Positions 7,285 through 14,590 of a stretch of 14,901 bases of DNA are shown here, piece by piece. The notes beneath the pieces are model-generated. The model was not told the origin of the DNA and ran no database searches. It worked only from the letters and a program-made list of their open reading frames with translations. The stretch's first letter is position 1; each line of letters begins with the position of its first letter. This DNA comes from an uncultured Collinsella sp. (GTDB lineage: Bacteria; Actinomycetota; Coriobacteriia; Coriobacteriales; Coriobacteriaceae). The stretch spans positions 1 to 14,901 of the forward strand of contig CABRHH010000039.1 in NCBI GenBank assembly GCA_902470695.1, written 5' to 3'. The position numbers were made by a program, and so were the translations under genes.

Positions 7285-9336
7285 ATGCTGCTAGAGCGCA
7301 TCACATCCCCCGCCGACGTCCAAGCGCTTTCGGCGCAAGACCTGCCCGAACTCTGCGCCGAGATCCGGCGTGCCATCCTCACCAGCTCAGCGGCCGTAGG
7401 CGGGCACATCGGTTCGAACCTCGGCGCCGTTGAGCTCATCGTGGCCATGCATCGCGTCTTCACCTCCCCGGTCGACAAGTTCATCTTCGACGTCTCGCAC
7501 CAAACCTATACTCATAAGATGCTCACCGGGCGCGCGCCCTATTATCTGGACCCCGCGCTGTTCGGCACGCTTTCCGGGTTTTCGAACCCCGCGGAATCCG
7601 AGCACGACCTGTTCTCGATGGGGCACACGTCAACCTCGATCAGCCTGGCCTGCGGCATGGCCAAGGCCCGCGATGCGGCAGGCGAACACCACGATGTCGT
7701 GGCCGTGATCGGCGACGGGTCGCTCTCGGGCGGCCTTGCCTTCGAGGGCCTCGATGCGCTGGCCGAACTCAACACCGGCGTGATCGTCGTCGTCAACGAT
7801 AACGACTGGTCGATTGCCGAGAACCACGGCGGCGTGTACCGCAGTCTGGCTCAGCTGCGCGCCACGAACGGCCAAGCGCCGCACAATATCTTCCGCGCCC
7901 TGGGGCTCGACTACCGATTTGTGCGCGAGGGCAACGACGTGGCGCTCCTTGAGCGGGAGCTGGCCGCGCTTGTCGGCACCGACCATCCGGTGGTGCTGCA
8001 CATCTGCACCACCAAGGGAGCCGGCTACGACCCCGCCCTGCGCGAGCCGGAAGGCTGGCACCACGTGGGGCCGTTCGACATGCAGACCGGCGAGCTGCGG
8101 CCGCGCCACGGATCGGCCCAGGTGAAGAGCCCGGTTCAGGGTTCTGCGACGACAGGTGGCGCCGGCACGGCAGGTGGCACCAGCGCCGCCACGCCGCCGA
8201 GCACCGCCGTCGCCTCGACAGCCGCCGCCCCGAAGGCATGTGCCGCAGCTCCGTCGGCCACCGCCGTCGCGAGCGCCGGTTCCGTGGACGCCTGCGCATC
8301 CACCCAGGTCGCAGCTCCATCATCCGCTCAGATATCTGCCCCGTCGGCTCCATCGGCACCCGACACGCCCGCCGCACCGGACGCCGACGCCCCCACCTAC
8401 GCCGACCTTACCGGAACCTACCTGCTTGAGCGCATGGCGCACGACCCGTCCGTGATCGCCATCTCGGCTGCCACCCCCTACATCATGGGCTTCACGCCCG
8501 AACGCCGCCGGCAGGCCGGCGCGCAGTTCGTGGACGTGGGCATTGCCGAGGAGCACGCGGTGACATTTGCCACCGGCCTGGCCCGCGGCGGCGCCAAGCC
8601 GGTCCTCGGCCTCTACGGCGTGTTCATGCAGCGCGCCTACGACGAGCTGTGGCACGACCTGTGCCTGAACGCAGCCCCGGCCACGATCCTCGACTTCGGC
8701 GCCTCGGTATTCGGCAACACCGACGCCACGCATCTGAGCTATTTCGACCTCGCCATGCTGGGCTCGCTCCCCAACCTCACCTGCCTGGCCCCGGTTTGCC
8801 GCGAGGAGTATCTCGCCATGCTCGACTGGGCCCTCAGCCAGCGCGAGCGGCCGGTGGTCATCCGAGTCCCGGGGACCCGCGCGACCTCGCGCCCCGCGCT
8901 TGCGCCCGCGCCCGGCACCGCGTTTTGCACGCCCACCTGGCACACCGTTCGCCACGGGGCCGATATCGCCGTGCTCGCCTTGGGCAGCTTCTTCACGCTG
9001 GGTGAGCAGGTCACCGGCGCGCTGTCCGCACACGGCATCAACGCCACGCTCATCGACCCGCGCTTTGCCACCGATCTGGATGAGGGTACGCTTGCCGAGG
9101 TCGCGACGCACCACGCCGTTGTGCTCACCTTGGAGGACGGGGTGCTCGAAGGCGGCTGGGGCGAGCAGGTTGCGCGACGGCTCGGGCCCGCACCCGTGCG
9201 CGTGCGCTGCTACGGCATCCCCAAGGGCTTCCCCGACCGCGTTGACCCCGCCGAGCTGCTGCGTCGCTGCGGCATCACCGTCGAGGCGATCGTCGATGAT
9301 GCCCTGGCGATGCTCGCGGACGTGCGCCGAGGATAG
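7285..9336 (+). CDS. 1-deoxy-D-xylulose-5-phosphate synthase-like ThDP enzyme (divergent, with long linker)
   Basis: A 683-residue thiamine-diphosphate enzyme. DXS condenses pyruvate with glyceraldehyde 3-phosphate at the start of the MEP isoprenoid pathway. Visible are GGHIGSNLG (H41), the cofactor motif GDGSLSGG with D144 and N173 as metal ligands, and the pyrimidine-domain IAEEHAVTFATG with catalytic E422. A transketolase C-terminal domain follows. Differences from classical DXS: the region after AENHGG is about 35 residues shorter; the histidine of GPVDGHD is replaced (FVREGND, N217); and RYPRG is RVPGT. This matches the short DXS-like group seen in some Firmicutes and Actinobacteria, so true DXS activity is not assured. 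Residues 277-370 are an Ala/Ser/Pro/Thr-rich linker. I chose ATG 7285 because MLLERITSPADVQ is the family start. GGGGAGG lies upstream at a longish 14-base spacing. GTG 7198 is the alternative. Confidence 0.85.
   Translation: MLLERITSPADVQALSAQDLPELCAEIRRAILTSSAAVGGHIGSNLGAVELIVAMHRVFTSPVDKFIFDVSHQTYTHKMLTGRAPYYLDPALFGTLSGFSNPAESEHDLFSMGHTSTSISLACGMAKARDAAGEHHDVVAVIGDGSLSGGLAFEGLDALAELNTGVIVVVNDNDWSIAENHGGVYRSLAQLRATNGQAPHNIFRALGLDYRFVREGNDVALLERELAALVGTDHPVVLHICTTKGAGYDPALREPEGWHHVGPFDMQTGELRPRHGSAQVKSPVQGSATTGGAGTAGGTSAATPPSTAVASTAAAPKACAAAPSATAVASAGSVDACASTQVAAPSSAQISAPSAPSAPDTPAAPDADAPTYADLTGTYLLERMAHDPSVIAISAATPYIMGFTPERRRQAGAQFVDVGIAEEHAVTFATGLARGGAKPVLGLYGVFMQRAYDELWHDLCLNAAPATILDFGASVFGNTDATHLSYFDLAMLGSLPNLTCLAPVCREEYLAMLDWALSQRERPVVIRVPGTRATSRPALAPAPGTAFCTPTWHTVRHGADIAVLALGSFFTLGEQVTGALSAHGINATLIDPRFATDLDEGTLAEVATHHAVVLTLEDGVLEGGWGEQVARRLGPAPVRVRCYGIPKGFPDRVDPAELLRRCGITVEAIVDDALAMLADVRRG
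8113..8394 (+). repeat. Low-complexity Ala/Ser/Pro/Thr-rich coding insert in the DXS-like gene
   Basis: About 94 codons, largely GCC, ACC, CCG, TCG and similar, encode a disordered linker between the cofactor-binding and pyrimidine-binding domains. Classical DXS has only about 10-20 residues here. It contains no exact tandem repeat longer than a few codons. Two cysteines occur within it. The flanks (GPFDMQTGEL before, APTYADLTGTYL after) align with normal DXS, so the insert is in frame. Confidence 0.75.
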
Positions 9337-9960
9337 CTAGCGCGTTCGCCGCGCCTCAGGCAAGCGGCGCTCCCAGGCCAGCAGCTCGCGCTGGCGATCA
9401 ACGCCGCCCGCATACCCCTTCAGCTCGCCATGCGCCCCCACCATGCGATGGCAGGGCACAATCAACTGCACGGCGTTATTCGCCGCAGCCGAACCCACCG
9501 CCCGCGGCGCCGTCGTGCTGCCGCGCCGACGGCCCACGCGCTCGGCCAGCTCCGCATAGGTGGCTGTTTGGCCATACGGCACGCGCATGAGCTCCGCCCA
9601 CACCGCATGCTGGAAGTCCGTGCCCTCCACATTCAGCGGGGGCACCCATCGAGGCGCCTGACCGGCAAAATAGGCGTTGAGCCATCCCCAGGTGCGCTCC
9701 ACCACACTGGCCGCCGCCCCACACTCGGGGCGCGACCCCTGCAGCGACACGCCGCCCGACACCGCATCGGAGGCCGTCACCTGCACCGCTGCCGGGAGCT
9801 GCGCCGGGCACCAGGCGGCAAACGGGTCGCCCGCCGACAGGTTCAACTGGCCGTCGAGTGCCCGCATGGGATTGCCGGCGAACTGCAAACGCACCAAGCC
9901 GCGCTCATCGGCCACGATCATGAGGTCGCCCAGCGGCGAACGGTAGGTAGTGCTGATCAT
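9337..9960 (-). CDS. ogt: Methylated-DNA--protein-cysteine S-methyltransferase
   Basis: A 207-residue suicide DNA-repair protein that moves the alkyl group from O6-alkylguanine to its own cysteine. The active-site motif is IVPCHRMVG with C170. GTDFQHAVW, VPYGQTATYAELA, RAVG (R153, the base-flipping arginine) and GELKGYAGG are all conserved. Residues about 36-90 form an Ala/Ser-rich insertion between the N-terminal strand region (TYRSPLGDLMIVAD) and the catalytic domain, making it longer than typical Ogt (about 160-180). The ATG at 9958-9960 is preceded by AAAGGGGG. An in-frame start eight codons upstream lacks a better site. It lies 60 bp after the exporter permease in the same direction, and its TAG abuts the facing DXS-like gene's TAG with no intervening base. 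Confidence 0.93.
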   Translation of the reverse strand: MISTTYRSPLGDLMIVADERGLVRLQFAGNPMRALDGQLNLSAGDPFAAWCPAQLPAAVQVTASDAVSGGVSLQGSRPECGAAASVVERTWGWLNAYFAGQAPRWVPPLNVEGTDFQHAVWAELMRVPYGQTATYAELAERVGRRRGSTTAPRAVGSAAANNAVQLIVPCHRMVGAHGELKGYAGGVDRQRELLAWERRLPEARRTR

Positions 9961-9988
9961 GGAACCCCCTTTCACGCCGCCCATTGTA

Positions 9989-10020
9989 CCGCGCCGGCAA
10001 CGGCACGGCGCCCGGCGCGG
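9989..10020 (-). terminator. GC-rich hairpin directly after the exporter permease stop codon
   Basis: On the minus strand CCGCGCCGG and CCGGCGCGG form nine perfect pairs around a 14-base loop, starting at the very next base after the stop codon at 10021. No T-run follows; instead TACAAT (9983-9988) could be a -10 box for ogt, giving a short leader, though no -35 is visible. It probably limits read-through into ogt or stabilises the permease mRNA. Confidence 0.4.
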
Positions 10021-13000
10021 CTATTCGGCGCTCTTCAGCGCGCCGACCATGTCGATGCGGTCGAGGCTCCGATTGGTGACCGTGCAGATGAGCAGCGTGA
10101 ACACCAGCGACAGCGCACCTGCAAGCACATAGGTGAGCGGGTCGACCACCGTGTTGAAGTACAGCGACGGCATCCGCAGCACGTAGGTGAGGAAGCGCGT
10201 GATAGCGTACCCCATCGGGCAGCCCACCACGATGCCGATCAACGTGAGCACGATCGTCTCCTTGTTGATATACACATGGACCTCGCGGCGGCGGAAGCCG
10301 AGCACCTTGATGGTCGCCAGCTCGCGCTCGCGCTCGGAGATGTTCGTGTTCGACAGCGTGAACACCACGGCGAAGGCCAGTGCGGCGGCCATCACCGTCA
10401 CCACGTACACCACCACGTCGATGATCTGGAAGCTGGAGGAGAAGTCCTCGGCGATCCGCGCGGTCGAGCTCACCGAGACGAACGTGCCCGATGCCGCCAG
10501 CGTGTCGGCAAGCTCGACCTGGCTGGCCGAGCTACCGGAAAGCTGCGCCAAGAAGGCGTTGGGCACGCAGGTCTCGCCGAATACCCGGGCAAAGACGTCT
10601 TCGGTCATGAACACGAAGTTGCCCAGGTAATTCACGGTGACGCCATCGACGCGCACCGAAGCCGTGCGCATGCTCGAATCCTGGAGCTCGAGCGTGTCGC
10701 CCATCGAGAATCCCAGCACCTGCTCGGCGTTCTTCGTGATCAACACACCCGTCCCGTCCTGCGGCACGCTCAGCTCCGTGCCGTCATCGTCGCCCAGCGC
10801 CACGTAGCGCGACAGGTCAGCCCCGCGCGGCACCACCACGATCTGCATGGACTCCCGCGCATCGCCGAACGTGACTGCCACGGTATCGATGCGCGCCTCG
10901 AGCAGGTGCTCGACGGCCCCCGTGGCGGCGAGCTCGTCCTCTCCCGCCGCGAAGTCGTCGTCCGCCGTAACCGCCATCAGGTCGTAGCGCGCGATGCCCG
11001 CCTCCCCGTACTGGCGCGGCTTGAGCGAGATGACGGTGTCGCGGATGCCGAGGCCGCACACCATGAGGGCGGTACAGCCCGCGATGCCGAACACGGTCAT
11101 GAAGAAGCGCTTCTTGTAGCGGAACAGGTTGCGCGCGCTCACCTTGTTCAAAAAGCCCAGGCGCCGCCACACGGGCCCGATGCGCTCGAGCAAGATCCGC
11201 TTGCCCGCCCGCGGGGCGCGCGGGCGCATGAGGGAGGCGGGGACCTCGCGCAGGGCATGGCGGCAGCTGAGCGCGGTGGCGCCCATGATCCCCGCGGCAA
11301 ACAGCGCGATCGCCGCCGCGCCGAGCGGCGCATTCAACTGCAGCTGGAAATCAGGCAGCGCGTACATGGTGTCGAAGATGACGAACAAGATCTTCGGCAG
11401 CACCACGAATCCCAGGACATCGCCTGCGATGCCGCCGGTCAGACACGCCGCACCCGCATAGGCGAGGTACTTGAACAGGATCCGCCCCCGGCCATAGCCC
11501 AGGGCCTTGTAGAGGCCGATGAGCCCGCGGTCCTCCTCGATCATGCGCGTCACGGTCGTCAGGCTCATGAGCACGGCCACCGTGAAGAAGATGACCGGGA
11601 ACACCGTGGCGATCGACTCGATCGAGGATGCGTCCGAATCGATGCTGGCGTAGCTGGCGAGCATCTCGCGCCCCTGGATGTACCAGGTGGCGCGCGGAAG
11701 GCCGTCGAGCTCGGCATAGGCGGTGGCGAACCGCGCGTCGACGGCGGCCTTGCTCGCCGCGAGCTCGGCGCTGCCCCGGTCAAGCTCGGCCTGCCCCTCC
11801 TCAAGCTCACGGCGCTTGCTCGCCAGCTCGCCGGCGCCCGCCTCGGCCTGCTCGCGAGCCTGCGCAAGCTGCTTGTAAGCTGCCTGGGCCTGCGCCAGCT
11901 GCGCGCGGCCGTCCTTGAGCTGCACCTCGCCGCGAACGACCTCCACCATTCCCGGCGCCAGGTCAGACAGCTGCAACACCAGCGAGCGGATCTGCTGCAG
12001 CTGGGCGATGATGTCATCGGGCTCCTGGCTGAGCAGCCCGCGCACGAAGGCACGGAGCGATTCGGGAGCCTGGGCGAGCGCATCCTCGATCGCCTGCTTG
12101 ATGCTGTCGGGGAGCCGGTCGTAGGCGTTGTTCGCTTCCTCCATCGCCTGGCGGAAGGCATCGGAGCCCACGTAGGCGATCAGGTCATCGAGCGCACCGG
12201 TGGCCGAGGTCACGAAGGGGTCGAGCACCGCGGAGACCTCCGAGGCCGCCTGCTGTGCCTGGGCGACATCCGTGGCGGACACCAAGCGACCCCAGGCGTC
12301 TGCGGGCCATGCGCTGGCAACATAGGGCAGCTCGGAGAGCGTCGAGCCTGCGGCCGTCAACTGCGCGCGGGCGGCAGCGAGCTGCTGCGCGGCGCTTTCG
12401 AGCTGGCTAGCCTTCGCCGCCAGCGCCTGCTCAATCCCGTCCACGCTGCAGCCCAGTCCGGCGGCGAGCTGCTGCAACCCCTGGTTGATGCGGGCTGTAC
12501 CGCCCGCGAGCTCGCCCTGCGCTGCATCGAGCTGCGAACGCCCCGCATCGAGCGTGGACTGCGAGGCCTCCAGCTGGGCGGACGCCGCATCCATCTGCTC
12601 GCTGGCCGCTTGCTGCTCCTCGGCGATCTGCCCCGTCGCATCGGCGCGCACTGCATCCGTGCGCGCCTGCTCGCGCTCATCACGGATCCCCTCCACGCGC
12701 TGCTTTACCTCATCGACGCGCCGCTCGTAGGCATCGGAATAGGACGCCAGGCCGTCAGCCCCCTCAACCAGCAGGTAGGCGACGGTGAACACGCTGCGGT
12801 CAACCACGGCGGAAGGCGTCAGGAAAAAGGCGTACGGAGCCGCGGTGGAGCTGCGGAAGGACATGGTCTTGCTGCCCGCGTTCACATCGGTGGGATCGAG
12901 CACCACCGCCGTGATGGTGTATTCCCGCTGCTCGAACACCGCAGATGACGATGCGGAGGCGTCGGCCGTCGAGCCGGCGTCGGCCGCGGTATCGCTAGCC

Positions 13001-13587
13001 GCGTCGCCGGTAGCTGCGGCATCGTCGGCCGAGGTACCGGTGGCTTCGGCGGCGGCTGACGCATCGGCGCTCGCGTCCGATGCACTGGCCTCGAAGGTCA
13101 CGGTATCGCCCAGCTGCTTCCCGCTCGCCTCCAGATACTTCTCCGTCACCGCAACCTCTCCCGCGTCGCGCGGCATGCGCCCCGCAACCACCTGCGGCTC
13201 GTTGAGGCCCGCCGGCGACAGGGCGCGCACCTCAACTTGCTCGCGCGCGCCGTCCACCTCGGTATAGGCCGACTCCTCGTAGCCGCCCTCAGCGACCGAT
13301 ACGCCCTCCACATCGGCCAGCGCATCGATATCATCCGAGGTCAGACCCAGCGTTGAGCGCACGGAGATGTCGAACAGGCGCTGGGAATCGTAGTAGGCGT
13401 CGGCCGTGGCGCGCAGATCGTCGCACGCCGCCTTGAGACCCACCAGCATGGTGGCGCCCAGCGCCGTGATGACGAACAGCGATATGAACCGCTTGAGGTT
13501 GCCGGTGATGGTCCGACGGATGTCGGTGGCGAACGCCCGGGGCACAAGCCCCGCCCGGTGCTGTCGGCGTGACGGCCCCGATCCCAT
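10021..13587 (-). CDS. Large FtsX-type ABC exporter permease with coiled-coil domains
   Basis: A 1188-residue membrane protein of the FtsX/MacB permease superfamily. A first membrane segment lies at about 35-55. A long extracytoplasmic region follows: an Asp/Ala/Ser/Thr-rich low-complexity stretch (about 169-216), then Gln/Ala/Glu-rich coiled coils (about 280-420 and 548-622). An FtsX domain with membrane segments at about 660-680, 708-740 and 755-775 comes next. A second half starts near 827 (RFFMTVFGIAG) and ends with another FtsX domain (about 1057-1180, including ERERELATIKVLGFRRREV). The conserved EDRGLIGLYKALGYGRGRI and ERELATIKVLG motifs are docking segments for the ATPase. I prefer ATG 13587, two bases after the ATPase stop; GTG 13596 overlaps it and has no ribosome binding site. 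The substrate is unknown (lipid, peptide or cell-wall signalling are all possible). Confidence 0.88.
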   Translation of the reverse strand: MGSGPSRRQHRAGLVPRAFATDIRRTITGNLKRFISLFVITALGATMLVGLKAACDDLRATADAYYDSQRLFDISVRSTLGLTSDDIDALADVEGVSVAEGGYEESAYTEVDGAREQVEVRALSPAGLNEPQVVAGRMPRDAGEVAVTEKYLEASGKQLGDTVTFEASASDASADASAAAEATGTSADDAAATGDAASDTAADAGSTADASASSSAVFEQREYTITAVVLDPTDVNAGSKTMSFRSSTAAPYAFFLTPSAVVDRSVFTVAYLLVEGADGLASYSDAYERRVDEVKQRVEGIRDEREQARTDAVRADATGQIAEEQQAASEQMDAASAQLEASQSTLDAGRSQLDAAQGELAGGTARINQGLQQLAAGLGCSVDGIEQALAAKASQLESAAQQLAAARAQLTAAGSTLSELPYVASAWPADAWGRLVSATDVAQAQQAASEVSAVLDPFVTSATGALDDLIAYVGSDAFRQAMEEANNAYDRLPDSIKQAIEDALAQAPESLRAFVRGLLSQEPDDIIAQLQQIRSLVLQLSDLAPGMVEVVRGEVQLKDGRAQLAQAQAAYKQLAQAREQAEAGAGELASKRRELEEGQAELDRGSAELAASKAAVDARFATAYAELDGLPRATWYIQGREMLASYASIDSDASSIESIATVFPVIFFTVAVLMSLTTVTRMIEEDRGLIGLYKALGYGRGRILFKYLAYAGAACLTGGIAGDVLGFVVLPKILFVIFDTMYALPDFQLQLNAPLGAAAIALFAAGIMGATALSCRHALREVPASLMRPRAPRAGKRILLERIGPVWRRLGFLNKVSARNLFRYKKRFFMTVFGIAGCTALMVCGLGIRDTVISLKPRQYGEAGIARYDLMAVTADDDFAAGEDELAATGAVEHLLEARIDTVAVTFGDARESMQIVVVPRGADLSRYVALGDDDGTELSVPQDGTGVLITKNAEQVLGFSMGDTLELQDSSMRTASVRVDGVTVNYLGNFVFMTEDVFARVFGETCVPNAFLAQLSGSSASQVELADTLAASGTFVSVSSTARIAEDFSSSFQIIDVVVYVVTVMAAALAFAVVFTLSNTNISERERELATIKVLGFRRREVHVYINKETIVLTLIGIVVGCPMGYAITRFLTYVLRMPSLYFNTVVDPLTYVLAGALSLVFTLLICTVTNRSLDRIDMVGALKSAE
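12940..13083 (-). repeat. Low-complexity Asp/Ala/Ser/Thr coding stretch in the exporter permease
   Basis: About 48 codons encode almost only Ala, Ser, Asp, Thr, Gly and Glu. They sit as a disordered insert in the extracytoplasmic loop, between VTFEAS and FEQREYTITAVV. Flanking sequence reads as one continuous domain (TVTFEA then YTITAVVLD), so it looks like an expansion within a beta-rich periplasmic-type core rather than a domain boundary. Confidence 0.7.
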
Positions 13588-13589
13588 CG

Positions 13590-14291
13590 CTACCACTCGA
13601 TATCCGAAATCGGCGTGGGGCTGTCGTTGTGCTCCACGTGCTCAACACGCCCGCTTTTGAAGTGTATGAGCCGGTCGGCCATGGGGGCGAGCGCGGAGTT
13701 ATGCGTGATCACGAGCACGGTGATGCCGTCGCGACGGCAGGTATCCTGCAGCAGCTGCAATACCTGCTTGCCGGTTTGGTAATCGAGCGCGCCGGTGGGC
13801 TCGTCGCACAGGAGCAGCTTGGGGTTTTTGGCCAGAGCGCGCGCGATGGAAACGCGCTGCTGCTCGCCGCCGGAAAGCTGGGCCGGAAAGTTCGCCATGC
13901 GCGCCTCAAGGCCGACCTTGCGCAGACAGTCTTCGGCATCGAGCGAATCCGAGCAGATTTGTGCGGCGAGCTCAACGTTTTCCAGCGCCGTCAGGTTGGG
14001 GACCAGATTGTAGAACTGAAACACGAACCCCACGTCGGCGCGGCGGTACTCCACCAGCTCCGATTCGCCCGCATGGCTGATGTCGCGCCCGTCAACCAGC
14101 ACCGAGCCCGATGTGGCCGTATCCATTCCACCCAAGATGTTGAGCGCCGTGGTCTTGCCGGCGCCCGAGGCGCCCAAGATCACCGCGAGCTCACCACGCT
14201 CGACCGAGAAGCTCGCCCCGTCGAGCGCCCGTACCTCGCCGGCGCCCGAACCGTATACCTTCGTCACCTCGTGGAATTCGATATAGGGCAT
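13590..14291 (-). CDS. ABC exporter ATP-binding protein (LolD/MacB-type)
   Basis: A 233-residue ATPase. Walker A is GASGAGKTT (40-48), Q-loop Q92 lies in FVFQFYNLVPNLTALENVELA, the signature is LSGGE (139-143), Walker B is LLLCDEP (159-165) and the switch histidine is H197 in ITHN. The FQFYNLVPNLTALENV stretch is characteristic of the MacB/LolD/FtsE group that works with FtsX-type permeases, and such a permease follows immediately. I chose ATG 14291 (MPYIEFHEVTKVYG) because of GGGAGG five to six bases upstream. The longer reading from 14375 adds 28 Cys/Arg-rich residues that run through the leader hairpin. It is the first gene of a two-gene operon, possibly with ogt as a third. Confidence 0.93.
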   Translation of the reverse strand: MPYIEFHEVTKVYGSGAGEVRALDGASFSVERGELAVILGASGAGKTTALNILGGMDTATSGSVLVDGRDISHAGESELVEYRRADVGFVFQFYNLVPNLTALENVELAAQICSDSLDAEDCLRKVGLEARMANFPAQLSGGEQQRVSIARALAKNPKLLLCDEPTGALDYQTGKQVLQLLQDTCRRDGITVLVITHNSALAPMADRLIHFKSGRVEHVEHNDSPTPISDIEW

Positions 14292-14319
14292 CTGCCCTCC
14301 CGTAACTCGAGCCGTTTGC

Positions 14320-14358
14320 GCAGGCGCGCGGCAGCCCCGGCAAAGCCAGCGCGCCCGC
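14320..14358 (-). promoter_or_regulatory. Leader hairpin upstream of the exporter ATPase gene
   Basis: On the minus strand GCGGGCGCGC (14358-14349) pairs with GCGCGCCTGC (14329-14320), ten pairs with one G-U. The 19-base loop contains a further GGC-TTT-GCC mini-stem. It would lie in the 5' leader if the promoter at 14375-14380 is used, ending 28 bases before the start codon, so the ribosome binding site stays free. Confidence 0.45.
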
Positions 14359-14374
14359 AAGCCGTATGCAGCCA

Positions 14375-14380
14375 ATTATA
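14375..14380 (-). promoter_or_regulatory. Consensus -10 box for the exporter operon
   Basis: The minus strand reads a perfect TATAAT in a GC-rich surrounding. Transcription would begin near 14368, giving a leader of about 75 bases. No matching -35 is visible (AAGTCC at 17-bp spacing), so an activator or another sigma factor may be needed. Confidence 0.45.
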
Positions 14381-14590
14381 CCCGCGAACAGCTACGCGGA
14401 CTTTTCCGGCATGGCCCACGCCTATGCACGTGCTGACGCCCGAGCGCAGGCGCAGGCGCGCGGGCGGCCCCGATGCAGGAGCGCGGGCGCGCGAACACGG
14501 GTGCAAGCGTCTGAACGCAGGTGACACCAGCTCAGGCAGCCCTGTCGCAGGCGCACAGGCGCGCCCACAGTCTCACGGCGCGCGCAACAA
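14381..14590. other. Gene-free GC-rich spacer
   Basis: I see no credible gene here. The open frames are shadows with Arg/Ala-rich, family-less translations and no ribosome binding sites. The stretch is rich in short irregular GCGCAGGCGC-like words (about 14440-14490) without a regular period. It separates the exporter promoter from the 30-bp repeat array. Confidence 0.5.

Noticed and set aside
9430..12948. Plus-strand open frame of 1172 codons opposite ogt and the exporter permease
   Set aside because: It is a codon-bias shadow: His/Arg/Gly/Ala-rich with no domain. It runs across two well-supported minus-strand genes and the gap between them, and has no ribosome binding site. Both genes on the other strand have intact family motifs.
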